From: Thiomicrorhabdus immobilis
GTDB lineage: Bacteria > Pseudomonadota > Gammaproteobacteria > Thiomicrospirales > Thiomicrospiraceae
Assembly: GCF_021654855.1 (NCBI RefSeq)
Contig: NZ_AP024202.1
Span: 2,046,001 to 2,110,000 of the forward strand
Reading direction: 5' to 3'
DNA length: 64,000 nt
Shown: positions 1 to 9,243 of the stretch, in pieces
How the letters are laid out: every line of letters starts with the position of its first letter
Position numbering within the stretch: position 1 is the stretch's first letter
Program-made: the position numbers and the translations under genes
Notes under the pieces: model-generated
What the model was told of the DNA's origin: nothing
What the model saw: the letters and a program-made list of their open reading frames with translations, nothing else
Database searches by the model: none

Positions 1-41
1 TTTAGTTCGTCTTTTTTATACACAGGTTGAAAAAAACGCCC

Positions 42-2309
42 ATGACTAATCAAAATATTCAAGTAACCAAACGCAATGGAACCCAAGAACCAATCGATTT
101 GGAAAAAATTCATAGAGTCATTTCATGGGCAGCCGAAGGATTAGAGAACGTTTCTGTTTCTGAAGTGGAATTACGCTCTCACATTCAATTCTACGATGGG
201 ATCACCACCTCTGACATTCACGAAACGATTGTTAAATCTGCCGCAGACTTAATCTCAGAAAACGCACCTGACTATCAACACTTATCTGCCCGTTTAGCCA
301 TTTTCCATTTACGTAAAAAAGCCTTTGACCGTTTTACCCCTCCAGCTTTATTTGAACACATCAATAAAATGGTACGTAGCGGTCATTATGATAGCCAGAT
401 TTTGGAAGACTTCACCAAAGCGGATATTGACGAACTCGATGCATACATCGACCACGCACGTGACCTGACATTCAGTTACGCCGCAGTGAAGCAGTTAGAA
501 GGTAAATACCTTGTTCAGAACCGTGTAACCGGCAAAATCTACGAGAGCCCACAGTTCATCTATATGCTGATTCCAATGTGCCTATTCGCACATTACCCTG
601 CTGAGACACGTCTACAGTATATTAAAGACTTCTACGATGCCTCATCACTGTTTAAACTATCTTTACCAACACCAATCATGTCAGGGGTTCGTACCCCAAC
701 ACGCCAATTCAGCTCTTGTGTGTTAATCGAGTGTGGTGATTCCTTAGACTCAATCAATGCAACCTCTTCGTCCATTGTTAAGTATGTGTCACAACGTGCC
801 GGGATTGGCGTCAATGTAGGTCGTATTCGTGCTTTAGGTAGTGAAATCCGTGGTGGTGAAGCCTATCACACCGGTATGATTCCATTTATCAAACACTTCC
901 AAACAGCGGTTAAGTCTTGCTCGCAAGGTGGGGTTCGTGGTGGCGCGGCAACCCTGTTCTACCCAATCTGGCACTTAGAAGTCGAATCGCTTATAGTGTT
1001 GAAAAACAACCGTGGGGTTGAAGAGAACCGTGCCCGTCACCTTGATTATGGTGTACAGATCAACAAGATGATGTATCAACGCATGATTGAAGGTGGTGAA
1101 ATCAGTCTGTTCAGCCCTTCTGATGTACCAGGCCTGTACGATGCGTTCTTTGAAGACCAGGTTGAGTTTGAACGTCTGTATAAAATTTACGAAGCCGATG
1201 AAAGCATCCGTAAGAAGAAAGTTAAAGCGATTGACCTATTCACCCAAGTCGCTCAAGAACGTGCGCAAACCGGCCGAATTTATATCCAGAACGTCGACCA
1301 CTGCAACACCCACAGCCCGTTCGACCCAAGTAAAGCACCTGTTCACCAATCCAACTTATGTTTAGAGATTGCTTTGCCGACCAAGCCATTAAACTCGGTT
1401 GAAGATCCAAATGGTGAAATTGCACTCTGTACCTTATCAGCCTTTAACCTGGGTGCCTTAGAGAACCTGGAAGAGTTGGAAATCCTATCTGAACTGATTG
1501 TACGTGCTTTAGACAGCTTGCTTGACTACCAAGACTACCCGGTTGAAGCGGCACGCCACTCAAGCATGGGACGCCGCACTTTAGGTGTAGGTGTGACCAA
1601 CATGGCATACTACTTGGCTAAAAACAAAACCAAATATTCTGATGGTTCAGCCAATAATTTGATGCACCGTACTTTTGAAGCTATCCAGTTCAACCTGCTT
1701 AAAGCCTCTAACAAATTGGCTCAAGAGCAAGGTGCATGTAGTTATTTTGCAGACACGACCTATTCACAAGGTATTCTGCCAATTGATACCTACAAAAAAG
1801 AGTTGGATGAAGTATGCAGTGAACCATTACATCTGGATTGGGAAGGTTTACGTGCTGATATCAAGGCTCATGGCTTACGTAACTCAACCTTAACCGCATT
1901 AATGCCATGTGAGACTTCATCGCAAATCACCAACTCAACCAACGGTATCGAGCCTCCACGAGGCTATGTTTCAGTTAAAGCATCTAAGGACGGGATTCTA
2001 AAACAGGTTGTTCCCGGCTTCAAAGAACACCGTAATGATTACGAATTACTGTGGCACATTCCAGACAACAAAGGTTACCTTCAGCTTGTGGGAATTATGC
2101 AGAAGTTTGTTGACCAAGCGATTTCAGCTAACACCAACTACGATCCAGCACGATTTAATGAAGATAAAGTACCGATTAAACTGGTTCTACAAGATTTGCT
2201 GTATGCCTACAAAATGGGCTTAAAAACACTGTATTATCATAATACACGTGATGGTGCGGATGATTCGCAAGAAGATGATGGCTGCGCAGGCGGGGCTTGT
2301 AAGCTTTAA
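42..2309 (+). CDS. nrdA: Class Ia ribonucleoside-diphosphate reductase, alpha subunit
   Basis: Large catalytic subunit of aerobic ribonucleotide reductase, which reduces NDPs to dNDPs with the NrdB radical subunit. The protein (755 aa from this ATG; E. coli NrdA is 761) has an N-terminal ATP-cone (about residues 1-95, allosteric activity site). The active-site cysteines are visible in SSCVLIEC, NLCLEIALP and ALCTLSAFN, and the C-terminal redox pair in CAGGACKL. The ATG at 42 aligns with the E. coli start (MNQN versus MTNQN); an in-frame TTG at 27 is possible but abuts its AGG. NrdB is not adjacent but lies 9 kb downstream on the same strand. The upstream promoter lies outside the window. Confidence 0.97.
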   Translation: MTNQNIQVTKRNGTQEPIDLEKIHRVISWAAEGLENVSVSEVELRSHIQFYDGITTSDIHETIVKSAADLISENAPDYQHLSARLAIFHLRKKAFDRFTPPALFEHINKMVRSGHYDSQILEDFTKADIDELDAYIDHARDLTFSYAAVKQLEGKYLVQNRVTGKIYESPQFIYMLIPMCLFAHYPAETRLQYIKDFYDASSLFKLSLPTPIMSGVRTPTRQFSSCVLIECGDSLDSINATSSSIVKYVSQRAGIGVNVGRIRALGSEIRGGEAYHTGMIPFIKHFQTAVKSCSQGGVRGGAATLFYPIWHLEVESLIVLKNNRGVEENRARHLDYGVQINKMMYQRMIEGGEISLFSPSDVPGLYDAFFEDQVEFERLYKIYEADESIRKKKVKAIDLFTQVAQERAQTGRIYIQNVDHCNTHSPFDPSKAPVHQSNLCLEIALPTKPLNSVEDPNGEIALCTLSAFNLGALENLEELEILSELIVRALDSLLDYQDYPVEAARHSSMGRRTLGVGVTNMAYYLAKNKTKYSDGSANNLMHRTFEAIQFNLLKASNKLAQEQGACSYFADTTYSQGILPIDTYKKELDEVCSEPLHLDWEGLRADIKAHGLRNSTLTALMPCETSSQITNSTNGIEPPRGYVSVKASKDGILKQVVPGFKEHRNDYELLWHIPDNKGYLQLVGIMQKFVDQAISANTNYDPARFNEDKVPIKLVLQDLLYAYKMGLKTLYYHNTRDGADDSQEDDGCAGGACKL

Positions 2310-2436
2310 AATGGTTGCATTACTCAATCTCCACGTTAGTTAAAGACTCGTTTACAACAGTAAACGTCGCCCTTAACGGCATTGACCTTGAGCAATACAC
2401 CCCATTTTAACCATAACAATGACTGACTTTTAAACA

Positions 2437-2469
2437 AGCGATTGGATTCTATAATTCAGTCGCTTTTTG
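2437..2469 (+). terminator. Probable intrinsic terminator after nrdA
   Basis: AGCGATTG (2437-2444) can pair with CAGTCGCT (2457-2464), with one G-U pair, followed by a run of five T. It lies 128 bp after the nrdA stop. A separate small hairpin, CGTTTAC/GTAAACG at 2349-2366, lies nearer the stop codon. The rest of this gap before the HDOD gene shows nothing clear. Confidence 0.55.
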
Positions 2470-2583
2470 GGTTTATACACTCTAAAGTTATCATTATTGA
2501 TTTACATCAAATAATATGAATACGATTAGTTTAAGCTGATTACAGCCATTTTTACATAACGTCATCGAATACTGAAATAACCC

Positions 2584-3405
2584 ATGTCCTATAAAACTCA
2601 AATTGATGTTGCAGAACAACTGGTACGCAAAATTAGCGCACCGGTTCTGCCTTCCGTTGTGGCGCAATTACAAACTTTGTTTGCAGAGAACGAAATCCCT
2701 TCTGCAAGCAAGATCAAAGAGTTACTGATTGTTAACCCGATACTCACTGCAGAAATTGTCGGTTTAGCGAACATTCCCGCTTTAACCAATTCTCCACACA
2801 TCAAAATCAAAGACATTGATACCGCCATTCTTCGCTTAGGCACCAAATACCTTAAGAATTATGTCATGGCGATTTCAGTTAAAGAGCTTTTAAACACCAG
2901 TAAAATCGCTGGCTTAAGTTACCACAGCCAAGTCATCGCCAATATTTCCATGGAAATCGCACGTTATAACAAATTTATTCGTCCTGATGAAGCTTATCTA
3001 TTGGGACTGATTCATGACATCGGGGCATTTATTCTTGCCGAGATAGATGAGAACTACGGTGCGACTTTTGTGGGTAAACAAACCAACCATTTTGGCCTTG
3101 AGGAGGATGAAGAGGCTCGATTTGGTACAACCCATTCTGCAATTGGCTATGTGCTTACGCATGGGTGGAACCTTCCGAACTATATCTCACAGACTTTGCT
3201 GTTACATCACTCCCCTTCACTGGATAAAGTGGAAAATGACAAACTGAAAAACATGATCGCCTTGATTGAGTTGGCTCATGCCTTGGCCATCAAGCATCAT
3301 CACGGAAAACAAGAGAACAAATCAAATGATGATATTTGTAAACTCAGCCAAAAGATACTGGGACTGAGCGACCAGGAGATTAGTCAGATACATAACAAAA
3401 TTTAG
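2584..3405 (+). CDS. HDOD-domain signalling protein
   Basis: A 273-aa cytoplasmic protein that is almost entirely one HDOD domain. HDOD is a degenerate HD-hydrolase fold found in bacterial signalling and often linked to c-di-GMP, chemotaxis or stress responses. Visible features are the early LPSVVAQL helix, the LIVNPILTAEIVGLAN segment, LLGLIHDIGAF and the LLLHHSP segment. The HD pair is still present in LIHDIG, but catalysis is unproven for this family. No output or receiver domain is attached. A 286-aa paralogue lies at 28914. The gene stands alone, convergent with cysQ, and no strong Shine-Dalgarno precedes the ATG. Confidence 0.85.
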   Translation: MSYKTQIDVAEQLVRKISAPVLPSVVAQLQTLFAENEIPSASKIKELLIVNPILTAEIVGLANIPALTNSPHIKIKDIDTAILRLGTKYLKNYVMAISVKELLNTSKIAGLSYHSQVIANISMEIARYNKFIRPDEAYLLGLIHDIGAFILAEIDENYGATFVGKQTNHFGLEEDEEARFGTTHSAIGYVLTHGWNLPNYISQTLLLHHSPSLDKVENDKLKNMIALIELAHALAIKHHHGKQENKSNDDICKLSQKILGLSDQEISQIHNKI

Positions 3406-3430
3406 TGTTTCCAACCTTGTTTTAAAACCG

Positions 3431-3442
3431 ACCAGGCCTGGT
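3431..3442. repeat. ACCAGGCCTGGT palindrome, convergent gap
   Basis: Perfect 12-bp copy in the 40-bp gap between the converging HDOD gene and cysQ. It is followed by CG rather than the AA seen at several other copies. Confidence 0.9.
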
Positions 3443-3445
3443 CGT

Positions 3446-4360
3446 TTACATGACTTCCGGAAAGTGAGGCCAATGATGGTTTTTATCACCGACCGCGATA
3501 AAGAATGGGTTTAACAAAGACTCGGTTTGAATATACTCTAAAGAGTGCCCTGCAGCATTGATTACCGCACCACCCGCCACTTCTAAAATGCATTGTGCGG
3601 CGCCGGTATCCCATAAGGATGTGGGCCCAAAACGTGGATAGACATCCGCCTTACCTTCCGCCACCAAACAGGTTTTCAAAGCCGAGCCCATTTTAACGGT
3701 AGTGCTATGCCCAAGCTCACCCATAAAACGTTGCAATCGGCTACCATGCCTACGACTTACCGCCACTCTAAATGGTTGGCCTTCACCATGCTGCTGCAAC
3801 GGTAAATCCGCAACCTGAATGGGTTTTGCCTTGTTGAGCTGGCATTGCCAATCACAATCCAAAGGTAATGAAGATGGAAATAACCCCTCCAACTTACCCA
3901 CGATTGAATCGACAGACTTCGAATCGGCACCATCTAAATCTTGATAGGCAAAATAGAAGTCGCCCAACTCGGTTCCATAAACCACCCCCATTACAGGATG
4001 GTGATTATGAATCAAAGCGATATTGACACTGTACTCTCCCGTTTCAGCGATGAACTCCTTGGTTCCATCCAACGGATCCACCAACCAATACGTTGACCAG
4101 GCCTGGCGTTCTGCAAAAGGGACATTACCGATACTCTCTTCAGTGACCAAAGGGATATCTGGCGTTAAATGTTTTAGCGCAATACAGATAAACTCATCAG
4201 CGGCCTTATCCGCTTCAGTCACAGGGCTACCATCAGACTTACGTTCAATATCAACCGCTTGGCTTTGATGATAGTAAGTCGATATCAACTGCCCAGCATC
4301 ATAAGCAATTTGGCAAACGGTGGGCAACCAAGTTTTTAATTGTAAAGTCTTATTCGACAT
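3446..4360 (-). CDS. cysQ: 3'(2'),5'-bisphosphate nucleotidase
   Basis: Inositol-monophosphatase-fold, Mg-dependent phosphatase that converts 3'-phosphoadenosine 5'-phosphate (PAP) to AMP during sulfate assimilation and recycling. Visible signatures are SPVTEADKAAD, VTEES, the metal-binding WLVDPLDGTKEF (about residues 93-104) and the C-terminal WDTGAAQCILEVAGG. The 304 aa are longer than E. coli CysQ (246 aa), mainly through a central insertion around residues 140-185. Its start lies 37 bp after the stop of nudE on the same strand, a common pairing, and suggests co-transcription. An 11/12 copy of the ACCAGGCCTGGT palindrome (4096-4107) is embedded in the codons for QAW. Confidence 0.92.
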   Translation of the reverse strand: MSNKTLQLKTWLPTVCQIAYDAGQLISTYYHQSQAVDIERKSDGSPVTEADKAADEFICIALKHLTPDIPLVTEESIGNVPFAERQAWSTYWLVDPLDGTKEFIAETGEYSVNIALIHNHHPVMGVVYGTELGDFYFAYQDLDGADSKSVDSIVGKLEGLFPSSLPLDCDWQCQLNKAKPIQVADLPLQQHGEGQPFRVAVSRRHGSRLQRFMGELGHSTTVKMGSALKTCLVAEGKADVYPRFGPTSLWDTGAAQCILEVAGGAVINAAGHSLEYIQTESLLNPFFIAVGDKNHHWPHFPEVM

Positions 4361-4397
4361 ATCGATTCACTACCTATATACATCATTTTAGAAAAAT

Positions 4398-4946
4398 CTA
4401 AATATAACCGCGTTCTTTCAATAACAACATCAATGCGGCGTAAGCCCTTCCCTCAGAAAATTCCGGATGCGCAAGTAACTTATGCCAATCGGAGAGATGC
4501 CATTTGATGACCTCTAAGGGTTCTGGCTCATCGCCTTCCGCCTCTTGGGGAGACAAACCTGTCGCCAATACGATGTGCGTGTAATGGGTCATATAACCCG
4601 CCGCCAAACTGACAGAATCCAGAAGACGAACCTCTTGCGGCAAATGCCCTACCTCTTCTTGGCTTTCGCGAATACTCGCCTCTTTCCAAGTTTCACCGGG
4701 GTCGACCTTACCTTTTGGAAAACCCAACTCATAACGACCTACGCCCGCACCATATTCTCGGATTAATAACACATGGTCATCATCCAATAACGGAATAATC
4801 AATACCGCACCATCCGTACTTCCCAATAAGCGCTCATAACTCACCTGTGTGCCATTGGCAAACTCAAGCTCTTGCTTTTGTACCGTAAAAATCCGTGACT
4901 TGGCGGCAATATTTTCAGCTAAAATGGTAGGCGTTTTCTTAGACAT
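4398..4946 (-). CDS. nudE: ADP-compounds Nudix hydrolase
   Basis: Nudix hydrolase of the NudE type, which cleaves ADP-ribose, NADH and related ADP-linked compounds to AMP. The 182-aa protein carries a complete Nudix box, GKVDPGETWKEASIRESQEE (REsqEEvG core, about residues 79-101), preceded by the LIREYGAGVGRYELGFPKG segment typical of NudE. The EGDEPEPL segment near residue 145 is also diagnostic. The ATG at 4946 gives MSKKTPTIL, matching the family N-terminus. The gene is transcribed away from yrfG and towards cysQ, reproducing a common gammaproteobacterial neighbourhood. Confidence 0.93.
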   Translation of the reverse strand: MSKKTPTILAENIAAKSRIFTVQKQELEFANGTQVSYERLLGSTDGAVLIIPLLDDDHVLLIREYGAGVGRYELGFPKGKVDPGETWKEASIRESQEEVGHLPQEVRLLDSVSLAAGYMTHYTHIVLATGLSPQEAEGDEPEPLEVIKWHLSDWHKLLAHPEFSEGRAYAALMLLLKERGYI

Positions 4947-5067
4947 GCAAGCTTACTCGAAAAGATTATCTGCTTAAATTGAGTTCTCTTTAAAGATGCG
5001 TATAAAAGCACCAACCGACTCAATGGTTTAATGGATTCATCATAACGCTACAGGATAAAAATTGCCA

Positions 5068-5745
5068 ATGACACAGACAACCTCAAACCACTTAATTGAC
5101 TGGTCAAAAATCGAAACCGTGCTACTCGATATGGATGGCACCCTGCTTGATTTGCACTTTGATTGGCATTTTTGGATGGATGTGATTCCGCAAGCTTACG
5201 CTGAAAAAAACCAGATGACAATTGAACAAGCCAAGGAACTGATTCACAGCAAGATTCACTCGCAAACCGGCACACTTAATTGGTACTGCCTGGACTACTG
5301 GAGCGAAACCTTGAATCTACCTATCGCTGCCTTAAAAAGAGAGTTACGCCATCAGATTAAAGTGCATCCAGAAGTCATGGAATTTTTGGCTTTTTTAAAA
5401 AAACACAACAAAACCGTGGTTATGGTGACCAATGCGCACCGTGATAGCTTGGCGATAAAACTGGAAATGACCGAGATTGAACCCTACTTCGATAAATTGA
5501 TTTCAGCACACGATTTCGGCATGCCAAAAGAAGACATTGCTATCTGGTCAGAAATCCAAAAAGTCATCGCCTATAATCCAGATAAAACCCTGTTGATTGA
5601 TGACAACACCCATGCGCTTAGCACCGCAAAAGAATATGGCATCAAGCACCTGTTATGCGCCACCTTCGTTAGCCCAAAACTCGATAAAATCGATCCAAAA
5701 GGCTTTGAGCACTTCAGTAGATACTCAGAGATTATGCCTTCATAA
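5068..5745 (+). CDS. yrfG: GMP/IMP 5'-nucleotidase of the HAD superfamily
   Basis: HAD-like phosphatase matching YrfG, which dephosphorylates GMP and IMP. HAD motif I is LLDMDGTLLD (about residues 19-28), motif II is MVTNAH, and motif IV is LLIDDN. The segment LNWYCLDYWSE is strongly YrfG-like. The product is 225 aa from the ATG at 5068. An in-frame TTG at 5062 is better spaced from the AGGA at 5052-5055, so the exact start is uncertain by two codons. The gene is divergent from nudE, as in many relatives. It is followed by the inverted-repeat element. Confidence 0.9.
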   Translation: MTQTTSNHLIDWSKIETVLLDMDGTLLDLHFDWHFWMDVIPQAYAEKNQMTIEQAKELIHSKIHSQTGTLNWYCLDYWSETLNLPIAALKRELRHQIKVHPEVMEFLAFLKKHNKTVVMVTNAHRDSLAIKLEMTEIEPYFDKLISAHDFGMPKEDIAIWSEIQKVIAYNPDKTLLIDDNTHALSTAKEYGIKHLLCATFVSPKLDKIDPKGFEHFSRYSEIMPS

Positions 5746-5834
5746 AATCTTCGAAAACCCATGGAAAGCTTCTGAAGTCCCCGGTATTCCACTTTGGTTT
5801 TATTAAAAAAACCAAAAGACACTAATTTAAGATG

Positions 5835-6502
5835 ACCAGGCCTGATTGTTTTTTTGGTTTTAAGGTTTATTTAATCTTAGAAATTGAGAAGCCTTTTATT
5901 AATGATATACCTTTAATTTTATCTAAAGGCTTCCCGTCACTTTATTTGCTTGTCCAAATAAAGTAACCAAACAAAAGACACCCTGCTGACACACTTGATT
6001 TCACTATGCTTGTCCGCTGACATTCCTGAACTCGCTATGCTCAAACAGCAGGAATGTTTAAACGCGTCCTTCACTAAGTTCAATAACAAGTGCTTACAGA
6101 AGGGAGTTTTTTTCTACGTTATCTCATTGTTTTATTGTTTGATTTATTTTGGGTTGAAAAATATAACCAGGCCTGGTTCATTTTGTTGTTCTGTAAACTC
6201 AGTCACAAACGCCAAAAGTCCCCATTGAACGAAAGCGTGTAAAGTTCTTAACGAAGTGAACGGTAAAAAAACGCTGCTGTTTGAGCGTAGCTTGCGAAGC
6301 GAGTTCAGCGTTTTCAGTGAATGAGTTTAGAACTTACCTATTGAGAGAGCGGGGTGTCCTTTTGTGGTTACTATTTTGGACAAGCAAAATAGTAACGGGA
6401 AGCCTAAAACTAATATTAAAGGTGTATAAATATACAAAAAGGCTTCTCAACAAAGAAGACTAATCAACTTTTAAAACTAAAAATAAAGCAACCAGGCCTG
6501 CT
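5835..6502. repeat. 668-bp composite inverted-repeat element centred on ACCAGGCCTGGT
   Basis: This fills most of the 782-bp gap between yrfG and uup. The left arm (5835-6165) aligns, with drift, to the reverse complement of the right arm (6178-6502). Matching landmarks include GAGAAGCCTTTT, GGCTTCCCGT, TTGCTTGTCCAAA, AAAGTAACC-type ends, GACACCC and GCTCAAACAGCAG. The palindrome is perfect at the centre (6166-6177), and ACCAGGCCTG/CAGGCCTGGT-type copies mark both ends (5835-5846 and 6491-6502). Each arm holds its own hairpin: ACTTTATTTG/CAAATAAAGT (5939-5964) and ACTATTTTG/CAAAATAGT (6370-6393). These differ in sequence yet both pair perfectly. Short ORFs here (for example 6281-6463) look spurious. 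It resembles non-coding repeats widespread in gammaproteobacteria rather than a transposon with a transposase. Confidence 0.8.
6166..6177. repeat. ACCAGGCCTGGT palindrome at the centre of the inverted-repeat element
   Basis: Perfect copy, flanked on the right by T. Its midpoint (6171.5) lies within 3 bp of the midpoint between the two terminal degenerate copies of the element. Confidence 0.9.
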
Positions 6503-6527
6503 AAGTTTTGCAAACGCTTTTAAAAAC

Positions 6528-8465
6528 TTAAGCCTCACCCATCACCATAGACTCTAAAATTTCCCAACGTTCAAATGCGGCTTCTAATTCACTTTCTTTA
6601 TCATTCAAGCTTTTCAAAGTCGCTTGCACCACTTCCTCACCTTGCTGGTAAAAGTCGGGTTGCGCGATTTGCTCGTTAAGCGCTTCCAATTCCGCCTCTA
6701 AACTCTCCAGCAATTCGGGTAACGCATCGTATTCACGTTGGTCGTTGTAGCTCAGTTTTTTAGGCTTTTTAGCCAGTGTCGTTTCAACGGCTGCCACTTG
6801 CGCTACTGGGCTGGGTTTTTCAGCTTCCGGCTGGCGGGTTCCGGTTATTTTGGTCACATCGCCATAATGCGCTGGACGTTGGCGTAACCAGTCGTCGTAA
6901 CCACCGACATATTCATTGACCACACCCGGAGCATCAAACACCAAACTGCTGGTACACACGTTGTTTAAGAACGCTCGGTCGTGGCTTACAATCAACACCG
7001 TGCCTTGATAGTTCATCAATAACTCTTCAAGCAGCTCTAAAGTTTCCACATCTAAATCGTTGGTGGGTTCATCCAATATCAAGAGGTTGGATGGTTTGGC
7101 AAATACGCGCGCCAATAAAAGGCGGTTACGTTCACCACCGGATAACGATTTGACCGGCTGACGAGCACGCTCTGGCAGGAATAAGAAATCCGCCAAATAA
7201 CTCATCACATGCTTACGTTGCCCGTTAATTTCCACATGGTCACTCTCTTCAAGCACACTTTCCACCACCGGCTTGTTTTCATCCAATTGCGCACGATGTT
7301 GGTCAAAATAGGCGATATCGATATTGGTACCGAGTTTGACCGTGCCTGAATCGGGTTGCTGTTTACCCAGCAACAGCGCCAGCAAAGTGGATTTACCACA
7401 GCCGTTTTCACCGATAATCCCCACCTTGTCGCCACGAATGATCATGGTGCTTAAATCGCTGACAATCGGTTTGTTTGGCCAGTTAAAGGTGAGGTGTTCA
7501 ATATCAAACACTTGCTTACCAGAAGCATCCGAGCGGTTAACTTGTAAGTTGGCGGTACCTTGCTGACTACGGCGCGCCTTGTGAGTTTCGCGCAGTTTTT
7601 CAAGCGCTCTCACGCGGCCTTCATTACGGGTACGACGTGCTTTGATGCCTTGGCGAATCCAAGTCTCTTCCTGCGCGAGCTTTTTATCAAACAGCGCATT
7701 TTGTTTGGCTTCCGCTTCCAGGGTTTCGGCCTTACGTTCTAAATAGGTGTGGTAATCGCAGTTCCAATTGCTCAGATTACCGCGATCCAGCTCAATGATA
7801 CGGGTGGCCAACGCTTGCAAAAAGGCACGGTCGTGGGTAATGAAAATTAGTGAACAGCGAATGTTCTTTAAAAAGCCCTCTAGCCATTGAATGGAGGGGA
7901 TATCCAAATGGTTAGTCGGCTCATCCAGCAACAGAATGTCCGGGTTTTGCACTAGGGCTTGTGCCAATAACACGCGGCGTTTCATCCCGCCAGAGAGTTT
8001 GGAGAACTCACTGTCCTCGGGTAAACCGAGTTTAGAGATGATGGTGTCCACACGTTGTTTCAACTCCCAACCGTTTTGCGCTTCGATGTCTTGCTGGGTT
8101 TTGGTGAATTTCTCTAAGACTTCATCACTGTAGTTTTGTTCAAGCGCCAAGCTGAGTTGATGGAACTCTTCCAATAGATGACCTATATTGCCCATACCAT
8201 CTGCAATGACATGAAACACGCTGCCAGTGGTGTCATGCGGCACTTCCTGCTGCAGTTTGGCGATTTTTACGCCATCTTGCACAATGCGGGTGCCGCCATC
8301 GGCTTGCACAATGCCTTCAATCACTTTCAATAATGTGGATTTGCCCTCGCCATTACGGCCAACGATACACACGCGTTCTTGCGGTTCGAGTTGAAAAGAG
8401 ACCTTATCAAGTAAAGGGGCGGCGCCATAGCTTAAAGAGATGTCGCGTAAAAAAAGTAGTGCCAT
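6528..8465 (-). CDS. uup: ABC-F family ATPase Uup
   Basis: Soluble tandem ATPase of the ABC-F class; Uup acts on ribosome function and affects precise excision of transposons. The 645-aa protein has two ATPase cassettes: Walker A VGRNGEGKST (near residue 36) with LSGGMKRRV and LLLDEPTNHLD, and Walker A GENGCGKST (near residue 350) with LSGGERNRL and LILDEPTNDLD. The linker contains the family block IRQGIKARRTRNEGRVRAL. A C-terminal DNA-binding coiled-coil extension (about 560-640) distinguishes Uup from EttA. No transmembrane segments are seen. The gene stands alone next to the inverted-repeat element. Confidence 0.95.
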   Translation of the reverse strand: MALLFLRDISLSYGAAPLLDKVSFQLEPQERVCIVGRNGEGKSTLLKVIEGIVQADGGTRIVQDGVKIAKLQQEVPHDTTGSVFHVIADGMGNIGHLLEEFHQLSLALEQNYSDEVLEKFTKTQQDIEAQNGWELKQRVDTIISKLGLPEDSEFSKLSGGMKRRVLLAQALVQNPDILLLDEPTNHLDIPSIQWLEGFLKNIRCSLIFITHDRAFLQALATRIIELDRGNLSNWNCDYHTYLERKAETLEAEAKQNALFDKKLAQEETWIRQGIKARRTRNEGRVRALEKLRETHKARRSQQGTANLQVNRSDASGKQVFDIEHLTFNWPNKPIVSDLSTMIIRGDKVGIIGENGCGKSTLLALLLGKQQPDSGTVKLGTNIDIAYFDQHRAQLDENKPVVESVLEESDHVEINGQRKHVMSYLADFLFLPERARQPVKSLSGGERNRLLLARVFAKPSNLLILDEPTNDLDVETLELLEELLMNYQGTVLIVSHDRAFLNNVCTSSLVFDAPGVVNEYVGGYDDWLRQRPAHYGDVTKITGTRQPEAEKPSPVAQVAAVETTLAKKPKKLSYNDQREYDALPELLESLEAELEALNEQIAQPDFYQQGEEVVQATLKSLNDKESELEAAFERWEILESMVMGEA

Positions 8466-8529
8466 AAAAATCGTCGCTTAGAGTTCAGTGAATTGAATGA
8501 GTTAAATTGTGCTTACAACAGATAGGAAG

Positions 8530-9243
8530 TCAGTCTTTTACCACTTCCAAAATCAAGTTTTGGCTGGACGAGATATTATAGCGATTTAATGTACAGTCGG
8601 TATTTTCATTCTCGATTGTCTGCCAAAATTCTACAACCTCCTGGGTTTCGGAGGTGGTTAACGGTTTGCCATTGGGCTGTTTTTTATCCCATTGATACCA
8701 AAGATTAAATACCACCAGGCCTGGCGAGCGTAAAGCTTGCCAGAGATTTTCTTGAAATTGCTGGTCACTGAGTTCGGAGGGTAAACCTTCGGCATTGAAT
8801 ATATCGACAATAATCACATCATAATCGTGTTCATTCTCTTTGATGAACTCGATAGCATTGGCTTGCACGGTTTCAATTTCAGGCTCATTCGGAAGCTGAA
8901 AGAATCGGTAAGCACAATCGATTACGGCTTGGCGCAACTCCACCACGGTGATTTGCAAATTAGGCTGGGTGTGGAACAGATGGGTGGCCATCGAGCCGCC
9001 GCCTAAGCCGAGCATTAACACTCTAATGGATTGGTTGGCTTTTTTGCCGGAAGCAAAAGCGTGAACCCGTTCAATGATTTTCTCTTGATACTCAAAATTC
9101 AACGTCATCGGCGCATTGAGGTATAAACAGCTCTGCTCAATGGGCGAATCAAAATGCAGTTTTCGAGTAACGCGATTATCCACCACCTCGATTAAGCCAA
9201 ATTCATCACGCGTGCTGTGAATAACCATGCCATCATATTTCAT
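8530..9243 (-). CDS. Spermidine-synthase-like (SpeE-fold) protein
   Basis: A 237-aa soluble protein with a Rossmann methyltransferase/aminopropyltransferase fold related to spermidine synthase. Visible motifs are the AdoMet-type VLMLGLGGGSMATHL (about residues 73-87), the acidic strand end VVELRQAVI and VIIVDIFNAEGLP, which replaces the canonical polyamine-synthase acidic region. The N-terminal tetramerisation strands are reduced and no membrane helices are present. The substrate cannot be assigned from sequence; many such short SpeE-like proteins are not true spermidine synthases. Its ATG overlaps the stop of the upstream thioredoxin-like gene (ATGA), so translation is probably coupled. An 11/12 palindrome copy lies at 8714-8725 within PGLV codons. 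Confidence 0.75.
   Translation of the reverse strand: MKYDGMVIHSTRDEFGLIEVVDNRVTRKLHFDSPIEQSCLYLNAPMTLNFEYQEKIIERVHAFASGKKANQSIRVLMLGLGGGSMATHLFHTQPNLQITVVELRQAVIDCAYRFFQLPNEPEIETVQANAIEFIKENEHDYDVIIVDIFNAEGLPSELSDQQFQENLWQALRSPGLVVFNLWYQWDKKQPNGKPLTTSETQEVVEFWQTIENENTDCTLNRYNISSSQNLILEVVKD

Noticed and set aside
5995-6463. Short open frames (5995-6228 and 6281-6463) in the inverted-repeat element
   Set aside because: They lie in structured repeat DNA. Their translations (for example LLWLLFWTSKIV) look like a readthrough of the conserved hairpin rather than a protein, and no ribosome binding sites support them.
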